A stretch of DNA of 8,787 nt from the NCBI GenBank assembly GCA_002127415.1, contig MWJR01000131.1:1-8787 (forward strand), read 5' to 3'. Shown piece by piece: positions 1 to 5,621 of the stretch. Numbering within the stretch: the first letter of the stretch is position 1; each line of letters begins with the position of its first letter. The notes under the pieces are model-generated. The model did not search any database. It saw only the letters and a program-made list of their open reading frames with translations, and had not been told where the DNA came from. The DNA comes from Calditrichaeota bacterium AABM5.125.24 (GTDB taxonomy: Bacteria > Electryoneota > AABM5-125-24 > Hatepunaeales > Hatepunaeaceae). The position numbers were made by a program, and so were the translations under genes.

Positions 1-56
1 TTCGCGAGGGCGGCCGCACCGTCGGTGCCGGGATGGTGACTAAGGTGATCGAGTAA
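1..56 (+). CDS. tuf: Elongation factor Tu, C-terminal end (partial)
   Basis: Only the last 17 codons and the TAA stop are in the window. Read from base 3 they give REGGRTVGAGMVTKVIE, the characteristic C-terminus of bacterial EF-Tu domain III. EF-Tu is the GTPase that delivers aminoacyl-tRNA to the ribosomal A site. Its place just ahead of rpmG, tRNA-Trp, secE and nusG is the usual bacterial arrangement, which supports the call despite the short length. The gene begins upstream of the window. Confidence 0.95.
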   Translation, partial: REGGRTVGAGMVTKVIE

Positions 57-105
57 ATGCTGGCTGTCGGGGTGTGCGTAATTGTAGTATCATATGGGGG
101 TAGTG

Positions 106-843
106 ATGAGTTTCGGCGAACTAAACGATGAATTAGTTCGTCAATTAGGATTATATTCGCGATGGCCTCGACTAAATCACCGGGCTCGACAGCTATTTGG
201 CACGGAAGATTTTCACGATAAAAGTGTGCTGGAGATAGGTTGTGGGAGAGGGCCTTTTTTACTATGGTGTTGGTCGAAAGGAGCGAGGAGATGTTTGGGG
301 GTAGAACCTGAAGTTTCAGGCAGCGCTTCTGGTTCAGGATCTGTTTTTGAAAGGGCAATATCTACTCTGAACTGTAGCGACAGGATTCAACTATTACGTT
401 GTAGATTTGAAGATTTGCCGCCAAGTGAGCGGAACCAGTCTGATTTTGTTCTTTTATATAATGTGATCGACCATATTGATGAAGAGGCATGTGCAAAGAT
501 AGGGCATGATCCGGCGGCTGAGAAACGTTACGTGGATATTTTTCGGCAGCTATCGGGATTTCTCAAAGACAAGGGGCGTTTAATCGTTTCTGACGCTGCC
601 AAGAATAACTTTTTCGGTGATTTGGGGTTAGTGTCTCCTTTTGCACGTAATATCTATTGGCCAAGGCACCAGAATTCAGGCACCTGGAAGAAACTGATTC
701 ATAGAGCTGGTTTAACTCCGGTAAGAACTGAGTGGACTCGACCATATCCTTTCAGGCATTTCGGGAATCTTGCGACAAACCATTTGACCGCATATCTGAT
801 TTTAAGTCATTTTGTAATTGAGTCGATTAAATCATCCGATTGA
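106..843 (+). CDS. Class I SAM-dependent methyltransferase, unknown substrate
   Basis: The product is about 245 aa, or 249 if the upstream in-frame ATG at 94 is used. I prefer ATG 106 because the G-rich stretch at 96-101 sits at ribosome-binding distance from it. The Rossmann-fold SAM site is clear: motif I VLEIGCGRG at residues 41-49, an acidic strand-2 end GVEPE at 65-69 (ribose-binding position), FEDLPP at 101-106, and a motif IV/post-motif region LLYNVIDHID around 116-125. The C-terminal third has PYPFRHFGNL and NHLTAYLILSHF, which hints at a hydrophobic helix but gives no specificity. No signal peptide is visible. The gene is lower in G+C than tuf and rpmG and is not a normal member of this cluster, so it looks acquired. 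Small-molecule, sugar or lipid methylation is possible. A ribosomal target is conceivable from context only. Confidence 0.8.
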   Translation: MSFGELNDELVRQLGLYSRWPRLNHRARQLFGTEDFHDKSVLEIGCGRGPFLLWCWSKGARRCLGVEPEVSGSASGSGSVFERAISTLNCSDRIQLLRCRFEDLPPSERNQSDFVLLYNVIDHIDEEACAKIGHDPAAEKRYVDIFRQLSGFLKDKGRLIVSDAAKNNFFGDLGLVSPFARNIYWPRHQNSGTWKKLIHRAGLTPVRTEWTRPYPFRHFGNLATNHLTAYLILSHFVIESIKSSD

Positions 844-982
844 TCTGCTTGAGGGTAATGTGACAGTCAAAGTGGATCTGATTAGCCTGATTGTAATGGA
901 GGAGAAAGATCGTTCTTGGGCTCGGAGGTATGATCAAGCAAGGTGATTTATTGCTTCGATCGAACATAAGGTGACGTGATAA
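844..982 (+). other. Spacer between methyltransferase and rpmG
   Basis: This 139-bp stretch has no convincing coding potential and no tRNA. It ends with AAGGTGA at 968-974, the likely ribosome binding site for rpmG. A TATGAT at 929-934 resembles a -10 box, but no -35 match lies at the right distance, so I do not call a promoter. It may contain the edge of the methyltransferase insertion. Confidence 0.4.
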
Positions 983-1132
983 GTGCGTGACATAATTGTC
1001 CTGGCCTGCGGCGAGTGCAAGCGCCGCAACTACACAACCACCAAGAACCGGCGCAAGCAGACCGGGCGGGTGGAGTATAAGAAATACTGCCCGTTCTGCA
1101 ACCGACACACCTTGCACAAGGAGACTCGATAG
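983..1132 (+). CDS. rpmG: 50S ribosomal protein L33, zinc-ribbon form
   Basis: The gene encodes 49 aa from a GTG start with AAGGTGA about 8 nt upstream. The protein begins [12 protein letters not shown] and ends HTLHKETR. Cysteines 9 and 12 (CGEC) and 36 and 39 (CPFC) form the zinc-binding set of the C+ type of L33. The middle is rich in Lys, Arg and Thr ([11 protein letters not shown]), as expected for this small large-subunit protein. Length and motifs match the family. It sits directly upstream of tRNA-Trp and secE, the common order in many bacteria. It was found by direct reading. Confidence 0.95.
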   Translation: MRDIIVLACGECKRRNYTTTKNRRKQTGRVEYKKYCPFCNRHTLHKETR

Positions 1133-1141
1133 ATGGCCCTA

Positions 1142-1214
1142 AGGTCTGTAGCTCAATGGTTAGAGCACCGGTCTCCAAAACCGGGGGTTGGGGGTTCGAG
1201 TCCCTCCAGACCTG
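1142..1214 (+). tRNA. trnW: tRNA-Trp (anticodon CCA)
   Basis: A complete 73-nt cloverleaf is visible. The acceptor stem AGGTCTG (1142-1148) pairs with CAGACCT (1207-1213), followed by discriminator G1214. The D-arm is GCTC/GAGC. The anticodon stem CCGGT (1168-1172) pairs with ACCGG (1180-1184), with loop CTCCAAA and anticodon CCA at 1175-1177. The T-arm GGGGG/CCCTC has loop TTCGAGT and contains one G-T pair. The 3' CCA is not encoded (CAG follows), so it must be added after transcription. tRNA-Trp next to secE is a conserved neighbourhood. Confidence 0.97.
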
Positions 1215-1233
1215 CAGCAGCAGGGGATGAGAG

Positions 1234-1416
1234 GTGATCGGTAAGGTAGTTAAGTATCTGGGTGAGGTTCGCCAGGAGACCGGAAAGGTCATCTGGCCCT
1301 CCCGCGTAGAGCTGAGGGGGAGCGCTACGATTGTCGTCGTTCTGTCGCTGCTCCTGGCGCTGTTCGTGTTCGTAATAGACTTTATACTCAATAACATCCT
1401 CAAGGTAATCTTTTAG
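1234..1416 (+). CDS. secE: Preprotein translocase subunit SecE
   Basis: This is a 60-aa SecE of the short, single-membrane-helix type found in most bacteria (the E. coli form has three helices). The N-terminal amphipathic part ends in the conserved VIWPSRVEL motif (residues 19-27). One transmembrane helix follows at about residues 31-55 (IVVVLSLLLALFVFVIDFIL). It clamps SecY in the SecYEG channel. The start is GTG at 1234, with a purine-rich ribosome binding site (GGGGATGAGAG) just upstream. It lies 19 bp after tRNA-Trp and is followed by nusG, the standard arrangement. Confidence 0.95.
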   Translation: MIGKVVKYLGEVRQETGKVIWPSRVELRGSATIVVVLSLLLALFVFVIDFILNNILKVIF

Positions 1417-1452
1417 TGACCGGGGACAGGGAGGTAAAAGTCAGGACTTATA

Positions 1453-2022
1453 TTGGCTCAAGGTGAGATTCCGAAAGTGGGCAAGGATAAACAGTGGTAT
1501 GTGCTACGGGTCTTCACCGGCAAGGAAGAGCTGGTGAAGAGCTATCTTGAGCAGCAGATTAAGCGCCCTGAGTTCCAGGACCGTATGGGTGATGTGCTTA
1601 TCCCGACTGAGACCGTCATCGAGATGCGGGACGGGAAGAGGCGGGACAAGAAAAGGGTCTTCTTTCCCGGGTACCTGTTGATTGAGATGAGCCTTGAGCC
1701 TGACATCCGATATATGGTAGTGGGGGCTCCGAATGTCATCGGCTTCGCCGGCAATCCCCAGGACCCCCAGCCACTGAGGAGGGAGGAGATTGACAGGATC
1801 CTGGGTCGCGTCGAGGAGAGGCGCGGTCAGGTTACGATTGACATCCAGTTCCAGGTGGACGATAAGGTCAAGATCAACGACGGTCCGTTCAAGGATTTCA
1901 TCGGATCGGTCAAGGAGATCAACCACGAGAAGAGAAAACTGAAGGTGCTGGTTTCCATCTTTGGTCGTTCGACCCCGGTTGAGGTCGATTTCCTCCAGAT
2001 CACCACCGATATCACTCAGTAA
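1453..2022 (+). CDS. nusG: Transcription termination/antitermination factor NusG
   Basis: The product is 189 aa, close to the usual NusG length. The NGN domain starts at KQWYVLRVFTGKEE (residues 13-26) and includes FFPGYLLIEM (70-79) and NVIGFAG (94-100). A linker follows, then a C-terminal KOW domain from about 132 to 185 (QFQVDDKVKINDGPFKDFIG, then IFGRSTPVEVDF). NusG binds the RNA polymerase clamp and links it to Rho or to ribosomal S10. The start is TTG at 1453: an in-frame TAA at 1435-1437 excludes anything earlier, and an AGGA lies 7 nt upstream. The ribosome binding site is weak. It is probably co-transcribed with secE, 36 bp upstream. Confidence 0.96.
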   Translation: MAQGEIPKVGKDKQWYVLRVFTGKEELVKSYLEQQIKRPEFQDRMGDVLIPTETVIEMRDGKRRDKKRVFFPGYLLIEMSLEPDIRYMVVGAPNVIGFAGNPQDPQPLRREEIDRILGRVEERRGQVTIDIQFQVDDKVKINDGPFKDFIGSVKEINHEKRKLKVLVSIFGRSTPVEVDFLQITTDITQ

Positions 2023-2193
2023 ATCCGGTGGAGCCTCCGGTGTCCATTTGCAGGCGATTTCTCGTTTCAACCGTCAGGTAGTTTATCGGTGTGAGCCCCG
2101 GCGTTCCGGCAACAGCGCAGGCCGGATATGCAGGGGGTTACTCTATTACAAAGTGGACATTCATCAGCCCGATTCGGGCGTCAGGAGTTTAGG
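2023..2193 (+). promoter_or_regulatory. Structured nusG-rplK leader; candidate L11-L1 operon control region
   Basis: This 171-nt spacer contains complementary blocks. TGTCCA (2041-2046) pairs with TGGACA (2154-2159), and TTTG (2047-2050) continues with CAAA (2149-2152), leaving one bulged G. The result is a roughly 10-bp helix closing a domain of about 100 nt. Inside it, CCGGC (2106-2110) can pair with GCCGG (2121-2125). A perfect hairpin, GCCCG-ATT-CGGGC (2167-2179), lies just before the rplK ribosome binding site AGGAG (2183-2187). In E. coli, L1 represses the L11-L1 operon by binding its leader, so this is a reasonable site for such control. I have not identified the L1 recognition motif itself. 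Confidence 0.45.
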
Positions 2194-2628
2194 ATGGCGG
2201 TCAGGTCAAAGAAGATAGCCGGCTATATAAAATTGCAGATACCGGGCGGTCAGGCCAACCCGTCGCCGCCGGTCGGACCGGCGCTCGGCCAGCGCGGCGT
2301 CAACATTATGGAGTTCTGCAAGGCCTTCAATGCCCGCACACAGGATCAAATGGGGATGATTTTCCCGGTGGTGATCACCGTTTATCGGGATAAATCGTTC
2401 AGCTTCCTGGTCAAGACCCCACCGGCGGCGGTGCTGCTGCGAAAAGCCTGCGGCCAGGAGAAGGGGTCGGCCGAGCCCAACCGCGTCAATGTCGGCAAGG
2501 TCACCCGCGCGAAGCTCACTGAAATCGCCAAGATAAAGATGCCCGACCTGAACGCTCACACAATCGAGGCGGCTGAGCATATTATCGAGGGAACAGCCCG
2601 TAATATGGGCATCACGGTCGAGGGGTGA
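2194..2628 (+). CDS. rplK: 50S ribosomal protein L11
   Basis: The gene encodes 144 aa from ATG 2194, with AGGAG at 2183-2187 (6-nt spacing). An in-frame start further upstream would add 22 unrelated residues from the leader and is rejected. The N-terminal domain shows the L11 signature [19 protein letters not shown] (residues 18-36). The C-terminal rRNA-binding domain ends [17 protein letters not shown]11 binds the GTPase-associated centre of 23S rRNA at the base of the L10-L12 stalk, and the N-terminal proline-rich helix is the thiostrepton contact region in the family. It is followed immediately by rplA, as expected. Confidence 0.97.
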   Translation: MAVRSKKIAGYIKLQIPGGQANPSPPVGPALGQRGVNIMEFCKAFNARTQDQMGMIFPVVITVYRDKSFSFLVKTPPAAVLLRKACGQEKGSAEPNRVNVGKVTRAKLTEIAKIKMPDLNAHTIEAAEHIIEGTARNMGITVEG

Positions 2629-2634
2629 GTAGTG

Positions 2635-3336
2635 ATGAAGCACAGCAAGCGATACCGTGAGAATGCGGCCAAACTCGATGGGGGGACCGAATACGAGCTC
2701 GACCAGGCCATCTCCAGGGTCAAGGAGCTGGCTTCGGCCAAGTTCGATGAGACGGTCGAGATATCGATAAATCTGGGGATTGACCCCCGTCGGGCCGACC
2801 AGATGATCCGCAGCAGCGTAACCCTGCCGCACGGGGTCGGCAGGGTGGTGAGGGTGTTGGTCCTGTGCAGGGAGGATCGGGTTAAGGAGGCGCTCGAGAC
2901 CGGCGCCGACCACGCGGGGCTGGATGAGTTCATCGAGAAGATCAAGGGTGGCTGGCTGGAGGTGGATGCAGTGCTTGCCACCCCCGATGTGATGCCACAG
3001 GTTGGCAAGGTCGGGAGGATACTGGGCCCCCGTGGCCTGATGCCCAACCCCAAGACCGGCACAGTGACCGCCGACATTAAAAAGACCGTTGAGGAGGTCA
3101 AGGCTGGACGGTTGGCGTTCAGGGTTGACAAATACGGCATCCTCCATCTGCCGGTAGGCAAGGCTTCGTTCGACCAGGCCAAGCTCATGGATAACGTCAA
3201 GAGCCTGTTGGTCACAATCCAGCGGCTGCGTCCCGCGGCAGCCAAGGGTCAGTATTTCAAACGCATCACCATCTCCAGCACAATGGGGCCGGGTGTTCGC
3301 ATCAGCCGAGCCAGCGCAATGTCGGCGGTGAGGTAA
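2635..3336 (+). CDS. rplA: 50S ribosomal protein L1
   Basis: The product is 233 aa. ATG 2635 is preferred over the adjacent in-frame GTG 2632, with AGGGG at 2621-2625 inside the end of rplK as ribosome binding site. The family signature GKVGRILGPRGLMPNPKTG is at residues 124-142. The N-terminus KHSKRYREN and the C-terminus ISSTMGPGVRIS followed by nine more residues match complete bacterial L1 proteins. L1 forms the mobile stalk near the E site and in E. coli represses its own operon. The gene looks intact, but the next gene is not rplJ: a 2.7 kb island begins right after the TAA. The bases GGTGAGGT at its 3' end recur beyond hicA. Confidence 0.97.
   Translation: MKHSKRYRENAAKLDGGTEYELDQAISRVKELASAKFDETVEISINLGIDPRRADQMIRSSVTLPHGVGRVVRVLVLCREDRVKEALETGADHAGLDEFIEKIKGGWLEVDAVLATPDVMPQVGKVGRILGPRGLMPNPKTGTVTADIKKTVEEVKAGRLAFRVDKYGILHLPVGKASFDQAKLMDNVKSLLVTIQRLRPAAAKGQYFKRITISSTMGPGVRISRASAMSAVR
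3327..3334 (+). repeat. Left 8-bp direct repeat flanking hicBA
   Basis: GGTGAGGT overlaps the last codons of rplA and is repeated exactly at 3817-3824. The two copies bracket the hicB-hicA pair with little extra DNA and are followed by similar purine-rich sequence (AAGAGG and GAGGG). This may be a target-site duplication or a short-homology recombination scar. Eight bases can also match by chance. Confidence 0.4.
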
Positions 3337-3346
3337 GAGGTATTGT

Positions 3347-3550
3347 ATGAAGCTGAAGATCATCTTCGAGGACAGTGATGAGGGGGGATACACTGTTTAT
3401 GTGCCGTCGCTTCCCGGTTGCATCAGCGAAGGAGACACGATGGAAGAGGCATTGGTTAACATACAGGAGGCCATAGAGCTTTATCTTGAGCCTGTGGATG
3501 ATGATTTGATCAGCGATAAGAAGGTGCTGGTTAAAGAGATTGAGTTGTGA
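3347..3550 (+). CDS. hicB: HicB-family antitoxin
   Basis: This small antitoxin of 67 aa shows the HicB core: GGYTVYVPSLPGCISEGDT (residues 13-31) followed by the helix MEEALVNIQEAIELYLE (32-48). HicB proteins bind and mask HicA, and many also repress their own promoter. This one is short and has no obvious C-terminal helix-turn-helix or ribbon-helix-helix domain after residue 50. AAGAGG at 3335-3340 gives a 6-nt spacing to ATG 3347 and overlaps the rplA stop codon, so it may be read on the ribosomal-protein transcript. It overlaps hicA by four bases (GTGA), which implies translational coupling. Confidence 0.9.
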   Translation: MKLKIIFEDSDEGGYTVYVPSLPGCISEGDTMEEALVNIQEAIELYLEPVDDDLISDKKVLVKEIEL

Positions 3551-3774
3551 CCAAAGTTCCCAGTCTGCCATATGTTCAGATTATAAAAGCCTTACAGCGT
3601 GATGGTTGGGTAGTTGTGAGACAACGTGGGAGTCATATCAGATTACAGAAGCGGTTCGGATTGGAGTTATTGAAGATAACGGTTCCAGCTCATCGTCCAG
3701 TCAAGCGAACGACATTGGCTCAGATCTTAAAACAAGCTCGGTTGGAATTGGATACATTTTTAAAACTCCTATAA
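3547..3774 (+). CDS. hicA: HicA-family mRNA interferase toxin
   Basis: The protein is 75 aa with the compact dsRBD-like HicA fold. It contains IIKALQRDGWVVVRQRGSHIRL (residues 12-33), whose GSH motif holds the conserved catalytic histidine (His30). Then come TVPAH (45-49), RTTLAQILKQARL (54-66) and the usual FLKLL ending. HicA cleaves mRNA and tmRNA until neutralised by HicB. The start is GTG 3547, overlapping the hicB stop. This is the antitoxin-first order, one of the two common arrangements. All key residues are present, so the toxin should be active. Base composition is more A+T-rich than rplA, which fits acquisition. Confidence 0.9.
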   Translation: MTKVPSLPYVQIIKALQRDGWVVVRQRGSHIRLQKRFGLELLKITVPAHRPVKRTTLAQILKQARLELDTFLKLL

Positions 3775-3794
3775 TGGTAAAGGTAATCAGGTCA

Positions 3795-3813
3795 GCCGGC
3801 AGAGTGCCCTGGC
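3795..3813 (+). promoter_or_regulatory. Small G+C-rich hairpin after hicA
   Basis: GCC-GGCA (3795-3801) pairs with TGCC (3805-3808) and GGC (3811-3813) across a 3-nt loop and a 2-nt bulge. No T-tract follows, so it is not a convincing terminator. The local G+C-rich stretch (about 3790-3830) resembles the core cluster more than the genes on either side. It may be a scrap of the original rplA-rplJ spacer. Confidence 0.25.
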
Positions 3814-3816
3814 GTG

Positions 3817-3824
3817 GGTGAGGT
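3817..3824 (+). repeat. Right 8-bp direct repeat flanking hicBA
   Basis: This exact second copy of GGTGAGGT (first copy 3327-3334) lies after hicA and before the A+T-rich ATPase gene. It marks a possible right edge of a hicBA insertion that is separate from the ATPase-nuclease insertion. Confidence 0.4.
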
Positions 3825-3870
3825 GAGGGAAATAATTAATCTCTTATGAATCTCAAGTATAAGGAGAATA

Positions 3871-4986
3871 ATGCCAACGGGAATAAGACCACGAGTCAAC
3901 GAAGCGAAAGAGTTCTTGGAGATAGCAAAAGACTTCAAAGACCCTAAAGAGATAATTAGAGAAGCGTTGAGTAACTCATGGGACGCTAATGCAACTGAAG
4001 TTTCTCTTGAATTTGATCTTATTAGAATACCAGGTACTAGAAGAAAGAAATTAATGATTAAAATTTCTGACAATGGTGATGGAATGAGTGATTCAAAGCG
4101 TGAAGGTATTGATACAAAAGGTATTGATACAAGTGAATTAGAAGATTTTTTTAATTTAGGTGATTCAAACAAACCATACGGTTCCATAGGAACAAAGGGA
4201 CATGGAACGAAGATTTATTATAAAAGCAAAGGAATTGAAGTTGATACATGGAAAAGTGGAGAACATATTCATGCACAAACCGAAATGCCACCATGGGAAT
4301 CTTTAAATAAGGGAATTATCCCAACTTATGGATATGAGAAGGATTTAGAGCTTGGAAAAGGAACGATAATTATTATCGATTCTTTTGAAGGTAAACAAAA
4401 AGATTTTTCAACAGCTGATGAAATAATTGAATATATAATATGGTATACTGTTGGCGGGTCATTTGGTCATTATTTTGATAATCAAAGAAAAATGAATATT
4501 CATTTGAAACCAACTGGGAAGACTCTAGTGACAATTTCATCGGGATTTAGTTTTCCAAATGAGAGTTTAAATTTGGATGAAGGGAGTGACAATTATTGCA
4601 AAATGTTTGGGCCAGAAACTGTATTTTGTGGTTTAAATGATAATAACGATAAGGTTGAGGTAGAAATCATTGGAGCAATTCTTGGAGAATCGAGAAGAGA
4701 TATTGTGTCTCACACATATGATATGATGGGTCTTTGGCTATGTAAAGATTATATTAAAGTTCAGCGCAATAATAGAATAATTGAGGATGTTTTTAAAGGT
4801 CAATATTTCTATAGAAACTTGTTAATGTTTGCAAATTGTCAACAGTTTGATTTAACTGCCAATAGAAATAATGTTAGATTAGATCAAGAAGAGTACGATT
4901 TAGCTATCAAAGGTATTAAGGATTTCTTAAATACAATAAAAGATGATGAAAATACAGTTGATTATTTCAACGTAAAAAAAACGTGA
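3871..4986 (+). CDS. GHKL-superfamily ATPase (Hsp90/MutL/MORC-like), probably the N-terminal part of an ATPase-nuclease protein
   Basis: This 371-aa frame starts at ATG 3871 behind a good AAGGAG. The Bergerat ATP-binding fold is complete. The N-box IIREALSNSWDA (residues 28-39) carries Glu31, Asn35 and Asp38. The G1 box SDNGDGMS is at 66-73. The G2/lid motif GSIGTKGHGTK is at 104-114, and a GKGTIIIID strand near 162-170 follows. The rest (about 220-365) is a transducer-like region with GLWLCKDYIKV and FDLTANRNNVRL. This organisation resembles prokaryotic MORC/MutL-like ATPases found with restriction nucleases. The gene is very A+T-rich against its surroundings, so it is probably foreign. It ends at TGA just after an eight-A run, while the +1 frame stays open and continues with a coiled coil and a nuclease-like domain. 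Residues 80-89 contain a tandem GIDTK/GIDTS duplication. Confidence 0.85.
   Translation: MPTGIRPRVNEAKEFLEIAKDFKDPKEIIREALSNSWDANATEVSLEFDLIRIPGTRRKKLMIKISDNGDGMSDSKREGIDTKGIDTSELEDFFNLGDSNKPYGSIGTKGHGTKIYYKSKGIEVDTWKSGEHIHAQTEMPPWESLNKGIIPTYGYEKDLELGKGTIIIIDSFEGKQKDFSTADEIIEYIIWYTVGGSFGHYFDNQRKMNIHLKPTGKTLVTISSGFSFPNESLNLDEGSDNYCKMFGPETVFCGLNDNNDKVEVEIIGAILGESRRDIVSHTYDMMGLWLCKDYIKVQRNNRIIEDVFKGQYFYRNLLMFANCQQFDLTANRNNVRLDQEEYDLAIKGIKDFLNTIKDDENTVDYFNVKKT
4105..4134 (+). repeat. 15-bp in-frame tandem duplication in the ATPase gene
   Basis: GGTATTGATACAAAA (4105-4119) is followed directly by GGTATTGATACAAGT (4120-4134). The two units differ at the last two bases and encode GIDTK and GIDTS. 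The unit is a multiple of three, so the frame is kept. It lies between the G1 box and the G2 lid, where length variation is probably tolerated. Confidence 0.7.
4974..4981 (+). other. A8 homopolymer at the ATPase/nuclease frame junction
   Basis: Eight consecutive adenines sit four codons before the end of the ATPase frame, read as GTA-AAA-AAA-ACG-TGA. With seven adenines the frame would read GTA-AAA-AAA-CGT-GAG and continue without a stop to 5515, giving about 547 aa. The run may be an inactivating mutation, a homopolymer sequencing error, or a site for RNA-polymerase slippage or ribosomal frameshifting. A GAGGAGG lies directly downstream at 4985-4991. Confidence 0.6.
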
Positions 4987-5068
4987 GGAGGCTGATAAGA
5001 AAAAACTAAAACAAGAAGAAAAAGAAGAAGAAAAAAGAAGAGAACTGCAAAAGACAATCAAGCAACGC

Positions 5069-5515
5069 TTGAATGAATATAAGGGTCGACAAGATCTAAA
5101 CGTTAAGAATATTACAAACGCTCCTATTAAAGAACCAAAGAATGAAGCTGAAACTGCTCTTCTACTACAGGCGATGATATCATCAGAGCATCCAGGAATT
5201 GATTTTGTAATTGGAGAATACAAATCACAAAAAGGTGTTGACTTAACCGTAGAATATGAATCTAAGGGTATACATAATTGTGCATGGGTCGAATTAGTTT
5301 GGACACTAGAAAAATTATTTAAATGGTACCATCCACTTGAAGGTATACATAAGATTGTATGTTGGGATTTGGGAAATGTTGCAGAGAAAGAAAAATTCAA
5401 TAATGGAAGTGAAGCAATATTATCTAAAAGAAGTCAGGGAAGATATTCTTTAAGTATTGGTGATGACAATTTGGATATATATGTGCTAAAGGAAATAATT
5501 CAAAAGTATTCTTAA
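5069..5515 (+). CDS. Nuclease-like (PD-(D/E)XK-type) C-terminal domain, probably continuing the upstream ATPase
   Basis: The 148-aa frame has only a TTG (5069) as early start, no clear ribosome binding site, and its first ATG at 5174. The same frame is open back to 4976 and there encodes a strongly charged coiled coil rich in Lys, Glu and Arg, with no start codon of its own. This argues that it is the C-terminal half of the ATPase protein. After the coiled coil, a helix with ETALLLQAM, a GVDLTVEYES strand, AWVELVW and KIVCWDLG follow in the order of a PD-(D/E)XK core. In restored numbering these give Glu427, Asp457 and Glu474. The position expected to be Lys (476) is Val, so catalysis may be lost, or a nearby Lys may substitute. 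Composition is as A+T-rich as the ATPase. Nuclease assignment is inference from motif order. Confidence 0.6.
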   Translation: MNEYKGRQDLNVKNITNAPIKEPKNEAETALLLQAMISSEHPGIDFVIGEYKSQKGVDLTVEYESKGIHNCAWVELVWTLEKLFKWYHPLEGIHKIVCWDLGNVAEKEKFNNGSEAILSKRSQGRYSLSIGDDNLDIYVLKEIIQKYS

Positions 5516-5522
5516 GAATAAT

Positions 5523-5621
5523 ATGCGCCAGATAGTCATATACAAAGGCGAGGACGGTTATTGGGTGGTCGAATGCCCGAGCAGTTTGTTTTTATCAATG
5601 AGGTATTCCAATGTGTCCTGA
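5523..5621 (+). pseudogene. Truncated HicB antitoxin remnant
   Basis: A 32-codon frame begins MRQIVIYKGEDGYWVVECPS, which matches the N-terminal strands of HicB antitoxins up to the conserved CPSLPGC turn. At that point similarity stops: the next residues (SLFLSMRYSNVS) are unrelated and a TGA follows. G+C content rises sharply here relative to the preceding nuclease-like gene. It appears to be the 5' end of a second hicB cut off by a rearrangement at about 5582. No HicA partner follows. Confidence 0.7.

Noticed and set aside
929..934. TATGAT as a -10 box for rpmG
   Set aside because: No acceptable -35 element lies 15-19 bp upstream.
948..1403. Minus-strand open frame across rpmG, tRNA-Trp and secE
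   Set aside because: It would span a tRNA and two well-supported genes on the other strand.
1504..2070. Minus-strand open frame opposite nusG
   Set aside because: Shadow of nusG. No motifs and no ribosome binding site.
2128..2193. 22-residue N-terminal extension of L11
   Set aside because: It comes from the structured leader and is unlike L11, and the ATG at 2194 has a proper ribosome binding site.
3301..3336. Truncated or altered L1 C-terminus caused by the island
   Set aside because: The number of residues after STMGPG matches complete bacterial L1, so the gene seems intact.
2206..3393. Long minus-strand open frame opposite rplK and rplA
   Set aside because: It lies wholly antisense to two certain ribosomal protein genes and shows no recognisable domain. 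Long antisense frames are common in G+C-rich coding DNA.
3606..3821. 71-codon frame overlapping hicA
   Set aside because: It is a second reading frame of hicA; its serine run is an artefact of that frame, and hicA itself has complete family motifs.
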